DNA of 22,231 nucleotides, from IMG/VR virus record IMGVR_UViG_3300009506_001451, positions 1 to 22,231 of that record, one strand, 5' to 3'. The translations under genes were made by a program, and so were the position numbers. How positions within the stretch are numbered: the first letter of the stretch is position 1; each line of letters starts with the position of its first letter. Positions 6,613 through 14,213 of the stretch are shown here, in pieces. Origin of the DNA: a virus. The notes under the pieces were generated by a model. The model did no database searches. It was given only the letters and a program-made list of their open reading frames with translations, and had not been told where the DNA came from.

Positions 6613-8601
6613 TCAAGTGACGGTTACCTCCACACCCTCGCCGACCTCCGTTTGCACGACGAGGAAGTCTCCCGTGGCCAAAGTGCGTACTTTGGATATG
6701 ACTACGAAGATCCCCTTCGCCTCAAGGTCCGGAGTATTCCCGCTGACGTCGTCGACCGTATAGCCGGCGATCCTCTGCGCTGGTGGGTTGTTTGGGGATA
6801 GCAGCTGGTTCAGGAACGCGTCCGTCTCCCCAACGACGGCATCCTTGAGCGCATTTGACAGTGGCTGCTTGCTGAACTGGTTGTACCGCGCGGCAAGGCT
6901 ATCCTGGATGAAGTCAGCCATGCGCCTGCGGTTGATGTTCTTCTCACCGCTGATCAGAGAGGAAGTCACGCCGCTCTGGAAGATCGGCCCTGACGTCCGG
7001 TCGATCCGAAGCGCTACCACGCCCTTGGCACGGAACTGCTTGTACTGCGTGATCCCGAGTCCCGTCACTCCACGCTGGATCCCTTGCACAGGTGCCATGA
7101 CCGTCGGAACGGGCGCGCTTGCCTGCCCAGGATTCCTCTCAGGCGCAAGGTTGGACAACAGGCTTGCGAGCCACGCATCCATGTGCTGGTCGAGGATCCC
7201 ATCGTCCGTCGTGAGCCCGTCGGCCGTGCCCAAGGCATAACCAACAGCTTCCCGGACAAACGTCCGGCAGCCTGGCCATGCATAGAACACGCGCTCTGAC
7301 CTCGTTGCGCCCACCCCCGGGGCGGCATCGCCGATGATCGTGCTGACGGTCTGTTGGTCAAGCTCCGGGCTGATGACGGCCACGCGGCCGACCCCGAGCC
7401 CGCTCGATTCGAGAACGTGCGACTTGAGCTTCGTTCGGATCGTGCTGCTGTGCCTCGACGCGAACACGATGTTGACCTCGCGCTGCGGAAGCTCCTCCCC
7501 CAGAAGCGAGTCTACGGCAGTGTCGTACAACGCATCTAGGTCGGACGAGTTCGCCGCGTTCTCAGCCTGCACAGCCGCCGTGTAGGTGAGACCGTTCGTC
7601 GGGTCCGTCCTCAGCGTGAGACCGGACAGCGGATCCCAAGATGTCGCCGTCGGTGCCGGAGGCGTCAGGGTTGGTGACAACGAGGTCGCTGTCGCGATCG
7701 TTGCATCCAGCGGCCTGGCAGGAACCAAGTACCCAGCAACCTCAGACAGTTGGTGGTCCGCACCTGTGTCCCCGTCGCTTGCGGGATGGATCCGGAACGG
7801 AAGGCTTGCGATCGTTGTCCAGTCGAAGCTGGCCCCGTCGAGCTTCTCGACCGTGAGTTGTGTGTCCACCGTGGCGTCGGCCGTCACGCGGTACGTGTCG
7901 GCGTTCGCTCCCAGTCCGCCAGCACCACCGATTTGTCCGAGCACCAAGAGATCGCCCTCCTTGACCGGGCCTCCGTCCTTCGCCGTCAAGAAGCCACCCG
8001 TCGCTGACGAGAACATCTGGGTCACGGCGGCGCCGACAGCTGTGACGGATCCGTCAGTCCCTTGCAGGTACTCGCCATCGCCTGTGAACGCGATCGGGGC
8101 TGCCGTGCGTACGCGACTGGTACCAGTCTTAAACTCGCGCCCCGCTCCGACGCTAGCGGCGACTAGGTCGACGGCCGGTGTAGGATCGGTGGATCCGTTG
8201 TTGGTCGGGAGCTGCCGCCACAGCCGCGCCCCGAACCCGGATGCCAAGTTGATCGGGACTGCCACCAATCGGCTGAACCGTTTGTTGCGGAGGGACGCAT
8301 ACCCGTTCCCGCCAGCCTTCCCAAATTCTCCTAACGTCTCGTCGAATCCGCCGACCTTGTCGATCATATCCTGCGAGGAGAAGATCTCCACGGGGATTGG
8401 CTTCGTCGAGACGGCTCCCGTGGCCGGGTTGACCTCCACGGCGTATGTCATGTCGACGAACTCTCCGACGATCGCGGTGGTGCCCACGCCTACGCCGTTG
8501 ACGGCACCTGGCGGGGGAAGGTCCACTATGACGACGCCTTCAATCTCTGTGATGACGTCAACTGGTGGAAAGAAAGAGAACCTTCTTATGAATCCGGCCA
8601 T
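6613..8601 (-). CDS. Contractile tail sheath protein
   Basis: 662 residues, about the size of T4 gp18 (659), much larger than the core-only sheaths of P2 or Mu, so extra outer domains are present. It forms the sheath that contracts to drive the tube into the host. The C-terminal third carries the conserved core: YKQFRAKGVVALRIDRTSGP, then SGEKNINRRRMADFIQDSLA, then NPPAQRIAGYTVDD and a final strand with VQTEVGEGVEVTVT. The middle (residues 150-320) is Gly/Thr/Ala-rich and probably the variable protruding domain. An AGGAGCG ribosome binding site lies 6 bases upstream, and the tail-terminator gene ends 12 bases before the start. The identification as sheath, and hence the myovirus morphotype, is secure from C-terminal pattern, size and position before the tube. 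Confidence 0.93.
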   Translation of the reverse strand: MAGFIRRFSFFPPVDVITEIEGVVIVDLPPPGAVNGVGVGTTAIVGEFVDMTYAVEVNPATGAVSTKPIPVEIFSSQDMIDKVGGFDETLGEFGKAGGNGYASLRNKRFSRLVAVPINLASGFGARLWRQLPTNNGSTDPTPAVDLVAASVGAGREFKTGTSRVRTAAPIAFTGDGEYLQGTDGSVTAVGAAVTQMFSSATGGFLTAKDGGPVKEGDLLVLGQIGGAGGLGANADTYRVTADATVDTQLTVEKLDGASFDWTTIASLPFRIHPASDGDTGADHQLSEVAGYLVPARPLDATIATATSLSPTLTPPAPTATSWDPLSGLTLRTDPTNGLTYTAAVQAENAANSSDLDALYDTAVDSLLGEELPQREVNIVFASRHSSTIRTKLKSHVLESSGLGVGRVAVISPELDQQTVSTIIGDAAPGVGATRSERVFYAWPGCRTFVREAVGYALGTADGLTTDDGILDQHMDAWLASLLSNLAPERNPGQASAPVPTVMAPVQGIQRGVTGLGITQYKQFRAKGVVALRIDRTSGPIFQSGVTSSLISGEKNINRRRMADFIQDSLAARYNQFSKQPLSNALKDAVVGETDAFLNQLLSPNNPPAQRIAGYTVDDVSGNTPDLEAKGIFVVISKVRTLATGDFLVVQTEVGEGVEVTVT

Positions 8602-8613
8602 CGTTGCGCTCCT

Positions 8614-9330
8614 TTAGCAGTCTCCATCTACTATCACATCCAGGCCTATCGCGGCCAGCTTGTGAAAAGGTTTTGCGTCCGGGAAGCTGACGAGCCTTAC
8701 CACAGGCACGCTCGCCTCGAACGTGAACAATGCCTTGCGTGTCCCGGCTATGACGGACGCCTCGTCGTCCATGTAACCCATCTGCGCAGGCGAGAAGCTC
8801 GCGCGCACATTGTGGTAATGTGGCAGCTCCAACGTGAACCCATACTTTCCTTGGCCAACGAACGGGTTAAAGGCATCCTCCAGCATTGCCACGATCGCCA
8901 TCCTCTCTTCGTCTCGCGTGCACCAGACCTCCACCGTGACGGTGGTGACGTATTCCGCCGGCGTTATCACGTAGCGACCGTCTGGCTCCGGGATCTGTTG
9001 GTCCTTGGACGGGATCGACGTGAACCCGGAAGAGTCGTACGTCCCAGGAGTCGTCGTGTACACGATCGCGCTGGGATACTCTGCCTGCTCCTCTGGCGTA
9101 GCCCAGTTCTCGAACACTTTCTGAAAACGAAGACGGGCCCCGTGATACGCTTCTCCACTTATCGTAAAGACGTACTCGGCGAGCCCGCGCGTCAACGCCG
9201 TGCGACTGTCCGTCTCCTTCACGGCCGTGTGGACCGGCTGCGCATCACCAGGGGACACCAAGCGGGTCCTTCCAGGAGGAGACGCGACGGTATACTCGTC
9301 GCCGCCTGGGGGTGTGACGTTGACGCTCAT
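8614..9330 (-). CDS. Tail terminator / tail completion protein
   Basis: 238 residues. It probably caps the end of the growing tail and joins it to the neck. The central part (YVTTVTVEVWCTRDEERMAI followed by VAMLEDAF) matches the strand-helix pattern of tail terminators, in which an alpha-beta domain forms a hexameric ring on the tube. The first 40 residues are Pro/Gly-rich and probably unstructured. The second half is beta-rich (KYGFTLELPHYHNVRASF; ALFTFEASVPVVRLV). It overlaps the preceding neck gene by an ATGA junction and sits immediately before the sheath, as terminators do. At 238 residues it is longer than the usual 130-180. Confidence 0.65.
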   Translation of the reverse strand: MSVNVTPPGGDEYTVASPPGRTRLVSPGDAQPVHTAVKETDSRTALTRGLAEYVFTISGEAYHGARLRFQKVFENWATPEEQAEYPSAIVYTTTPGTYDSSGFTSIPSKDQQIPEPDGRYVITPAEYVTTVTVEVWCTRDEERMAIVAMLEDAFNPFVGQGKYGFTLELPHYHNVRASFSPAQMGYMDDEASVIAGTRKALFTFEASVPVVRLVSFPDAKPFHKLAAIGLDVIVDGDC

Positions 9331-9845
9331 TTCTTGCCTAACTCCAGGTCAAGCTCGCGGAGCATCTCTTCTTCCACGAGCTTCACGAGGCGCTTCTCGT
9401 CGCCCATCATGACCTCCCTGGCGTCTAACCCCCGCTGTTCGATCTTCTTCGCTATAGCAAACGCGGCGCTTCGCGCCTCCTTGTCGTTGAGTTTCAACTT
9501 GCGCTTGGCCCACGCTTCGAGGTTGACCCTTCCTGCACGACCGACCTTCTTCCTCCGCCTGCGGCCTTTTTCAATAACGGCGGCGTAAGATCTCATATTG
9601 AACACCTTGGATCCATTGTGGACCGACGCACTCCTCCACGCTGCCTTGTAGAGCCCTGTGTCCAAGGCCCCCGTCGTTCCTCGCGGGCTAGCCGCCTTCG
9701 CCTGCGATGTTCGCGTTTGTAGGTACGGAATGCACCGCATGGCACCTGATACGAGACCGCGCCTGGCGGCATCCATGTACCTGGCACCCAGCTTCTGCAT
9801 GTAGCCGTTCCATTGACGCATGTCCATCTTGATAACGTGCGGCAT
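9327..9845 (-). CDS. HK97 gp10-like neck/tail completion protein
   Basis: 172 residues. Residues 87-94 read YAAVIEKG followed by a run of arginines and lysines; the YA-x-x-(V/I)E-x-G motif after a TGALDTG stretch is the signature of gp10-like head-tail joining proteins, which usually also have an N-terminal helical segment such as MDAARRGLVSGAM here. The C-terminal 60 residues are charged helices (DEKRLVKLVEEEMLRELDLE). The start codon overlaps the previous stop (TAATG), and the end overlaps the tail-terminator start (ATGA). It acts between the portal complex and the tail. Confidence 0.65.
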   Translation of the reverse strand: MPHVIKMDMRQWNGYMQKLGARYMDAARRGLVSGAMRCIPYLQTRTSQAKAASPRGTTGALDTGLYKAAWRSASVHNGSKVFNMRSYAAVIEKGRRRRKKVGRAGRVNLEAWAKRKLKLNDKEARSAAFAIAKKIEQRGLDAREVMMGDEKRLVKLVEEEMLRELDLELGKK

Positions 9846-10408
9846 TAGCGTGGGTCTCCTTGTCTAGTACGATCCTCCTGCGCCCTCTCAAGCCGGACCG
9901 ACCATTGGAACCTGTTCGCGTCGTAGTGCGGGGCCCCGCGGAGAGTGAACCTTCGCATGACGTCGCCGCCGCTGCCGTCGGGCTGCGGATACTCGATCTC
10001 GTAAAAGATTTCTTCGTCAGGACCGGGCTGCTCTCCGTCGTCGTCGAGGTACCGGAGCTGGTCGTCCGTGAACCTTCCGCTGATCTCGCTGACGACAATC
10101 GTCCCAGTCTCATCCATGCCGATCGGCTCTAGGACCTCCGTCAGAGCATTGAGGTCGTCGACCAATGGTGTTGGAAGTAGATCCTCTTGGCGCGCGATGT
10201 GTGGAACACCTCTTCCCCTCCTACCACCCGACCACTTTACCCGGACAATCCTGATCTTGTACGGCCTCAAACCGAATTTCGTGAACAGGTTGCGCACGTT
10301 GTCGACCACAGGGATCAACTTCTGGCCAAGGGTTCCCTTCAAGTCCATGCGCGTAGGGTCGTCGAACCTTCTGTCGCAGAACTTGGGGTCCTTGTTCCGA
10401 CTCCACAT
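9845..10408 (-). CDS. Neck-region virion protein, unknown fold
   Basis: 187 residues from the ATG at 10408, which has an AGGTAG ribosome binding site overlapping the previous stop; an upstream in-frame ATG at 10450 lies inside the preceding gene and lacks this. I do not recognise the family. The first half is basic (FGLRPYKIRIVRVKWSGGRR, RGRG); the centre is Leu/Asp-rich (TPLVDDLNALTEVLEPIG); the second half is acidic then beta-rich, ending with a basic FQWSVRLERAQEDRTRQ. It lies between a predicted connector and the gp10-like protein, so a head-closure or neck ring role is the simplest inference. Confidence 0.7.
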   Translation of the reverse strand: MWSRNKDPKFCDRRFDDPTRMDLKGTLGQKLIPVVDNVRNLFTKFGLRPYKIRIVRVKWSGGRRGRGVPHIARQEDLLPTPLVDDLNALTEVLEPIGMDETGTIVVSEISGRFTDDQLRYLDDDGEQPGPDEEIFYEIEYPQPDGSGGDVMRRFTLRGAPHYDANRFQWSVRLERAQEDRTRQGDPR

Positions 10409-10412
10409 GGTG

Positions 10413-10814
10413 CTACCTGACTGGGATGGACCCTGCCGACGGTCCGGCATTCCGGTACCGCGTGGAGTACGCGTATATGGGCACGCCCAACAAATCCGCG
10501 AGACGCCAGCCCCACCGCACGTACTCGCGCTCTAGTTGGTCTGGCTCACTGTCCCTCAACGTGATGCCGTCTAGCACCTTGGCAGCCAGCCTATCCTGCG
10601 CCTCGCACAGCTTGCACTCTATTCCGTCCATGACGCTCAAGATACTGCGTACCCTTGGAATGGCCGTCTCCATCACGTTGTTGAGCGCCGTTTCTAGAAG
10701 GAACATCGTCTGCAGGGGACGCGGGATCCCCAGCTGGATAGAAGCCGCTGACTGCACGTTCAGGTATCCGAGATGGTACCTAGCGCGCTCTTTTTCCTGA
10801 TCATTGAGGGGCAT
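10413..10814 (-). CDS. Probable head-tail connector (adaptor-like) protein
   Basis: 133 residues, almost all helical: KERARYHLGYLN, then IQLGIPRPLQTMFLLETALNNV, then a third helix VRSILSVMDGIECKL, and a C-terminal REYVRWGWRLADLLGVP. A compact helical protein with the RYHLGY start and a LADLLG-P end, placed after the capsid gene and before the neck proteins, suits the adaptor ring that binds the portal. The family is inferred from helix content and place, not from a search. A very good ribosome binding site, GGAGGTGACCC, precedes the ATG. Confidence 0.65.
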   Translation of the reverse strand: MPLNDQEKERARYHLGYLNVQSAASIQLGIPRPLQTMFLLETALNNVMETAIPRVRSILSVMDGIECKLCEAQDRLAAKVLDGITLRDSEPDQLEREYVRWGWRLADLLGVPIYAYSTRYRNAGPSAGSIPVR

Positions 10815-10829
10815 GGGTCACCTCCGGTG

Positions 10830-11180
10830 TCAATCCTTGACCTCCTCCAACTCCACGCCGAGCCTTTTGAGGCCATCGATCCCAGGCATGCCACCGTAAC
10901 CGCGTGGGTTGATGATCCGTCCCTCCGCAAAATGTGTGATAGTCCCCTTGATAGATCCTCTCCAAGCTCGCTTGACGCGAAACTTCGGGAGCTTTACCGG
11001 CATGGTCATCTCAAGAATCTTGGGCTCCGGAGACTCACCATCCTTCAATGGCTCTTCGGGAACCACAGGCTCGGGCCCCTTCTTCACTGACTCAACGGCA
11101 TCAGATCCTTTCCCAGCAACGTCATCCAACTTGTCGTCTTCCGACCCTTCCTTCTTCGCGTCCTTCTTCTTGAGTGCCAT
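10830..11180 (-). CDS. Unknown protein with lysine/acid-rich N-terminus
   Basis: 116 residues from the ATG at 11180, chosen over the in-frame ATG at 11276 because AGGAGAG lies about 6 bases before it. The first 55 residues are low complexity: lysines, then alternating Asp/Glu/Pro/Lys (VPEEPLKDGESPEPK), probably disordered. The C-terminal 60 residues look folded: MPVKLPKFRVKRAWRGSIKG, then FAEGRIINPRGYGGMPGIDG and LGVELEEVKD. No known domain is recognised. As the first gene after the capsid-downstream gap it may be a head completion or decoration protein; that is inference. Confidence 0.7.
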   Translation of the reverse strand: MALKKKDAKKEGSEDDKLDDVAGKGSDAVESVKKGPEPVVPEEPLKDGESPEPKILEMTMPVKLPKFRVKRAWRGSIKGTITHFAEGRIINPRGYGGMPGIDGLKRLGVELEEVKD

Positions 11181-11190
11181 ATGATCTCTC

Positions 11191-11463
11191 CTAGCAGTTC
11201 GATCCTTGCAAAGTAAGAGGCGCGGCACTTGCAATTGACCGGACGTACGATCCCCGCCCGTAAGGGTTCGCGCCACGCCCCGCTCCGCCGCCAGCCTGGA
11301 TTCCCTGACCGATGGGACCCCGGACCATCAACAGCGACGGAAGACAAAACCCCCCAGGTTGCACGGCCCCGCACGACGGAGCCCCTGGGAAGTCGACCAC
11401 CCCTCCGGTGCCCCGAAGGGAGAAGCGCCCCACAAGGGCGCCGTGATCTCGTGAAAAACACAT
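11191..11463 (-). CDS. Possible small Gly-rich protein (uncertain gene)
   Basis: An open frame of 90 residues whose TAG stop overlaps the AGGAGAG ribosome binding site of the next gene, the same junction style used elsewhere here. The last 45 residues (GPIGQGIQAGGGAGRGANPY onward) are Gly/Ala/Arg-rich and plausible as protein; the first 40 are less convincing. A GAGGAG lies 11 bases before the ATG at 11463, rather far, and only 3 bases before an ATG in a second frame that would encode MVPCVFHEITAPLWGASPFG and stop near 11328. So either this gene, the other frame, a frameshifted combination, or no protein at all is possible; the region also folds strongly as RNA. Confidence 0.35.
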   Translation of the reverse strand: MCFSRDHGALVGRFSLRGTGGVVDFPGAPSCGAVQPGGFCLPSLLMVRGPIGQGIQAGGGAGRGANPYGRGSYVRSIASAAPLTLQGSNC

Positions 11464-11469
11464 GGTACC

Positions 11470-11498
11470 ATAATCTCCTCGGACCGCCGCCGCGTCAA
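11470..11498 (-). promoter_or_regulatory. Candidate sigma70-type promoter downstream of the capsid gene
   Basis: Minus-strand TTGACG (11498-11493) and GATTAT (11475-11470) are separated by 17 bases, matching 5 of 6 and 4 of 6 consensus positions. It lies just after the capsid-downstream hairpin, so it could restart transcription of the neck and tail genes. The -10 overlaps a GAGGAG that could instead be a ribosome binding site. Confidence 0.3.
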
Positions 11499-11534
11499 CA
11501 CGACACGACGACGGCCCCGGAGGTGCAGATTCAA

Positions 11535-11559
11535 AGCTTCTTTTTTAATAAAAGAAGCT
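11535..11559 (-). terminator. 10-bp hairpin after the major capsid gene
   Basis: Arms AGCTTCTTTT and AAAAGAAGCT pair perfectly over 10 bases around a 5-base loop, 25 bases after the capsid stop. On the minus strand it is followed by TTGAATCT, not a full U-tract, so it may be a weak terminator or an mRNA 3'-end stabiliser. It stands out as A/T-rich in GC-rich surroundings. The 404-base stretch 11181-11584 contains this hairpin, the candidate promoter, further stem-loops (11425-11441; a CCC-TTCG-GGG tetraloop at 11411-11420) and one doubtful gene. Confidence 0.5.
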
Positions 11560-11584
11560 CACCTGCAAACCATGCGACCAAGCG

Positions 11585-12982
11585 TCACTCCCCGTGCTCG
11601 ATCACGAGGCAGCGCTTGAACCTGGAACCGTCTCCTGTCGTGGCATCGGTGCGAACAGGCCAATCCCCGATGAACTTCCAGCTCGAAGACACTTGGTCTT
11701 GAAGCCTGTTCAACGGACTGCGAATGAGCAGCTGCACGCGATCAGTCATGATCTCGATGCCGTTGTTCGTGATCCTTGGCTCGCCCACGCGTCCTGTAAC
11801 ACCGGCCTCCGTGATCAACTGGGACAGGTCTTGGTAATACTCGTGCATCAGGCCTTGGCCAACGAACAGCGGTCTGTGGATCGTGGTGTTTCCGCCGCTT
11901 GGGGCAGCACCGTCGCTCGTCATCTCACCGGCAAACGGGTCTTCGTCCGTATATGTGGCGGTAAGACCACCCTCCACAGTCTCAGGAACAGGGCACTCGC
12001 TGTTGCGGAAAAATACGGTCCCGAGAAGCTCGCCGAGGGCGAACTGTTTGTACATATAATAATCCGGCAACGAGGTCAGTAACCGCTGAAACTCTGGATC
12101 GCCAAACACCTGCGCCTGCGAGGTTGGGTCGAGGTGACAGTGGAACCTCCCGTCGACGTGCTCAGGAACGTTTTGCTGCCAGAACCGCGACACCGCAGAT
12201 CGGATCGCGGACAGGTTCAACAAGTCAACGCCGCTGATACTGTCAACGGAGTCTCCACCACCAATGCGGACCAACGAGGTACGGTCTACGGCAAGGACTG
12301 CGTCCCTGTTCAACACGGTAACGGCAGCGTCCAACGTGAGGATCCCAGGGCCCACCTCGTCCCCGGCGATCGTCGGGGAAAACCCGATCACGTTGACCGG
12401 GGTTCCGGCCGCCAAAATCGGGAGTGGATTGTTTGTGCTCACGGTATCGAACCGGACTGGGCTTCCTGCGGCCAAGTCTGGACGACGCGCCCTGGTAAAG
12501 CCGTTGAGCCTCTTGACCAACAGCGTGGTCGTTGGGCCTTGGGCTCCGTCTGCGACCGTGTGGCCTGAGAGGGCCGCATTATACATGCGGTTCCTCGGGA
12601 TCCTGTTCAAGGTCTGCCCTGCGGACAGGCCGAGCTGCTGCGCGTTGCGCAGGAACAGGTTGGCGATCGCGGTGATACTCGACGGCATGTGGGTGTCAAT
12701 GCTGTCAGCATATTGCTGCAACTGGGCCAGCCACTGCTCTGTCGAGTAGGTACTTGGGGTTGGATCCTGCCCGGGCTGAAGTGGCTTCAGCTTGGGCTTG
12801 ATCAGGCCTGCGCCCGTGAACACCATCTGGTCGCCGACGTTGGCCGGCCATACCTGGGGGGTTCCTTCCCCTCGAAACATGAGCCGCGGAAACAAGGCGT
12901 CGTGGAACGCACGCTCCAGGGTGTTCTCCTGTACGAGCGCACGGATCTCGGGTGCTTGAAGGATTGTGCTGAAATCTGGCAT
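11585..12982 (-). CDS. Major capsid protein (P22 coat / N4 gp56-like)
   Basis: 465 residues. It forms the icosahedral shell, with an HK97-type fold expected. Residues 1-60 hold the N-arm (FSTILQAPEIRALVQENTLE; FHDALFPRLM) and a strand with DQMVFTGAG. Residues 100-135 are the long spine helix region, and about 145-245 look like an inserted beta domain (AAGSPVRFDTVS, AAGTPVNVIGFSP, ILTLDAAVTV), as in the I-domain of P22 coat. The remainder (FHCHLDPTSQAQVFGDPEFQ, then LGELLGTVFFRNSECPVPE, and a C-terminal strand ending SSWKFIGDWPVRTD) matches the axial-domain pattern of the N4-gp56/P22-like group. AGGAGC lies 6 bases upstream. The scaffold-like gene lies just before it, and no protease gene is seen, so the shell is probably not proteolytically matured. 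Confidence 0.9.
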   Translation of the reverse strand: MPDFSTILQAPEIRALVQENTLERAFHDALFPRLMFRGEGTPQVWPANVGDQMVFTGAGLIKPKLKPLQPGQDPTPSTYSTEQWLAQLQQYADSIDTHMPSSITAIANLFLRNAQQLGLSAGQTLNRIPRNRMYNAALSGHTVADGAQGPTTTLLVKRLNGFTRARRPDLAAGSPVRFDTVSTNNPLPILAAGTPVNVIGFSPTIAGDEVGPGILTLDAAVTVLNRDAVLAVDRTSLVRIGGGDSVDSISGVDLLNLSAIRSAVSRFWQQNVPEHVDGRFHCHLDPTSQAQVFGDPEFQRLLTSLPDYYMYKQFALGELLGTVFFRNSECPVPETVEGGLTATYTDEDPFAGEMTSDGAAPSGGNTTIHRPLFVGQGLMHEYYQDLSQLITEAGVTGRVGEPRITNNGIEIMTDRVQLLIRSPLNRLQDQVSSSWKFIGDWPVRTDATTGDGSRFKRCLVIEHGE

Positions 12983-13007
12983 CTGGTTGCTCCTGTGTTT
13001 TTCTCTG

Positions 13008-13022
13008 CGCGCTCGAAGCGCG
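13008..13022 (-). promoter_or_regulatory. Hairpin in the capsid-gene leader
   Basis: CGCGCT and AGCGCG form a 6-bp GC-rich stem with a 3-base loop, about 26 bases upstream of the capsid ATG and just after where transcription from the candidate promoter would start. No U-tract follows on the minus strand, so it is unlikely to terminate; a 5' mRNA-stabilising hairpin is the likelier role. Confidence 0.4.
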
Positions 13023-13033
13023 AACTCTCACCG

Positions 13034-13061
13034 ATTATGGCCAAAACGGGCCAAATGGGAA
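13034..13061 (-). promoter_or_regulatory. Candidate promoter for the major capsid gene
   Basis: Minus-strand CATAAT (13039-13034, 5 of 6) has TTCCCA (13061-13056, 4 of 6) 16 bases upstream, in the 109-base gap 12983-13091 before the capsid gene. The weak -35 keeps confidence low; a dedicated promoter would suit the high copy number of the coat protein. Confidence 0.25.
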
Positions 13062-13091
13062 GGAAAAAACGCAGAAGCCCCAAGATACTCG

Positions 13092-14099
13092 TCACACGCC
13101 CAGGTTCAAGCCCCTGCTCTGCAGATGCTTGAGGTATTCCTCCCTGGACATCTTCCTTGCATCAACCTGACTTCCCTGCGCGGCACTCGCGTTGACCGCG
13201 CCCGGGTTTGGGGTTCCTGGCGCGTTGCCCGCACCGTTGCCCGTAGTTGCCGGCTTCTTAACCTCTCCGAACAAGTAGGGGTTTGAGTCGCGCAGGCCAC
13301 GGAAGAATTCCACCTCGTCGAACTTTGCGATCTCATCCTCGGACAGCCCTTTGACCTTCTCAGACAGGAGGTGCATGGCGAACTTCTCGTCCTTTATGCC
13401 CTCCCTGACAGCCGCCAGGCGAATGTCCATCTCGGCCTCCAGCGCATCCCTCTCTTGGACGGCGCGCTTTCGAGCAATTGCTTCACGCTGCATCCGCTTG
13501 GCCAGGTCGGCGTTCTTCGTCTCATAGTCCTCCAAACGCCTCTCCATCCTGCGCATGTCACGGCTGACCTTCTTGGACTTGTCTGCACTGTCATCTGAAT
13601 CAGTCGCGCCCCCGTCAGTTGCATCGTCGTCAAACTTCCGCTTCTTCGTGGAGGTGCTCACGTCAGGCTTTCCAGCACCCTTGCTGCGGCGCTCGTTGCG
13701 CCTGGTAAAGGCTGCCTTCATGTCCTCGGCTGATTCGAACCCATTCTCCTTGGCGAAGTCTTCCAGAGCAGCCTTTGCACCCTTCTCCCGCTGTTCTTCT
13801 TTCAATGACTTGAAGGCACTCTGGGAGATTATGAAGTTCTGGCCCCCGGCCGCCGGCCGCACACCTTTGTCCCCGTTCCCGCCAGGAACGGGTTCATCTG
13901 CCGCACTGTTCTGCGGTTTAGCCCCGTCATGCGGAACCGTCTGGTCCGTCGGTGTTTGGATTGATGGTGGGTCTGCCCGAACCTCGGTCGGTTGCCCGAC
14001 AGGTGGTTGGACTGTTGCCTGGTTACTCGCGTTCCCTGCTGTGTTCTCTTCTGGTGGCACGGCGTCGCTCCATTTTGTAGCCCGTGTCCATTCGGTCAT
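13092..14099 (-). CDS. Scaffolding-like protein
   Basis: 335 residues, directly before the major capsid gene, where scaffold genes usually lie. The first 85 residues are disordered (Pro, Thr, Gln, Asn-rich). Residues 90-150 include a helical FAKENGFESAEDMKAAF segment, and 150-180 is an acidic/lysine stretch. Residues 178-235 form a long charged coiled coil (MRRMERRLEDYETKNADLAK and on). After a Gly/Asn/Ala linker (285-315) the protein ends with a short basic helix, MSREEYLKHLQSRG, like the C-terminal coat-binding helix of P22-type scaffolds. The start lacks a strong ribosome binding site (GGCGG is the nearest), so a different start remains possible, though no other ATG lies before residue 127. 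The alternative is a minor head protein. Confidence 0.7.
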   Translation of the reverse strand: MTEWTRATKWSDAVPPEENTAGNASNQATVQPPVGQPTEVRADPPSIQTPTDQTVPHDGAKPQNSAADEPVPGGNGDKGVRPAAGGQNFIISQSAFKSLKEEQREKGAKAALEDFAKENGFESAEDMKAAFTRRNERRSKGAGKPDVSTSTKKRKFDDDATDGGATDSDDSADKSKKVSRDMRRMERRLEDYETKNADLAKRMQREAIARKRAVQERDALEAEMDIRLAAVREGIKDEKFAMHLLSEKVKGLSEDEIAKFDEVEFFRGLRDSNPYLFGEVKKPATTGNGAGNAPGTPNPGAVNASAAQGSQVDARKMSREEYLKHLQSRGLNLGV

Positions 14100-14172
14100 C
14101 CGGCTTTTAACCGCCGCCGTGGGCGTAGGTCAGGAGCCGAGCTGGTCGATGGCGCACGCCCGTCGAAATTCA

Positions 14173-14192
14173 CCTGCAGCACCTGCTGCAGG
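14173..14192. repeat. Inverted repeat upstream of the scaffold gene
   Basis: CCTGCAGCA and TGCTGCAGG pair perfectly (9 bp) around a 2-base spacer, in the 114-base gap 14100-14213. The gap holds no gene that I can see. On the minus strand a TTTTTT run precedes the repeat rather than following it, so it is not a standard terminator; an operator-like protein site or an mRNA hairpin is possible. Confidence 0.45.
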
Positions 14193-14213
14193 CTACGTTG
14201 AAAAAACCAAGCC

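Noticed and set aside
7586-8617. 343-codon plus-strand open frame opposite the sheath gene
   Set aside because: It mirrors the sheath gene almost exactly, has a Ser/Pro/Thr-heavy composition typical of antisense frames in GC-rich coding DNA, and no ribosome binding site or domain.
11328-11534. 68-codon minus-strand frame after the capsid gene
   Set aside because: It starts inside the capsid-downstream hairpin region and its first third is Arg-rich noise; the part after the GAGGAG is only 3 bases from its ATG. Left as an alternative reading of the doubtful 11191-11463 gene.
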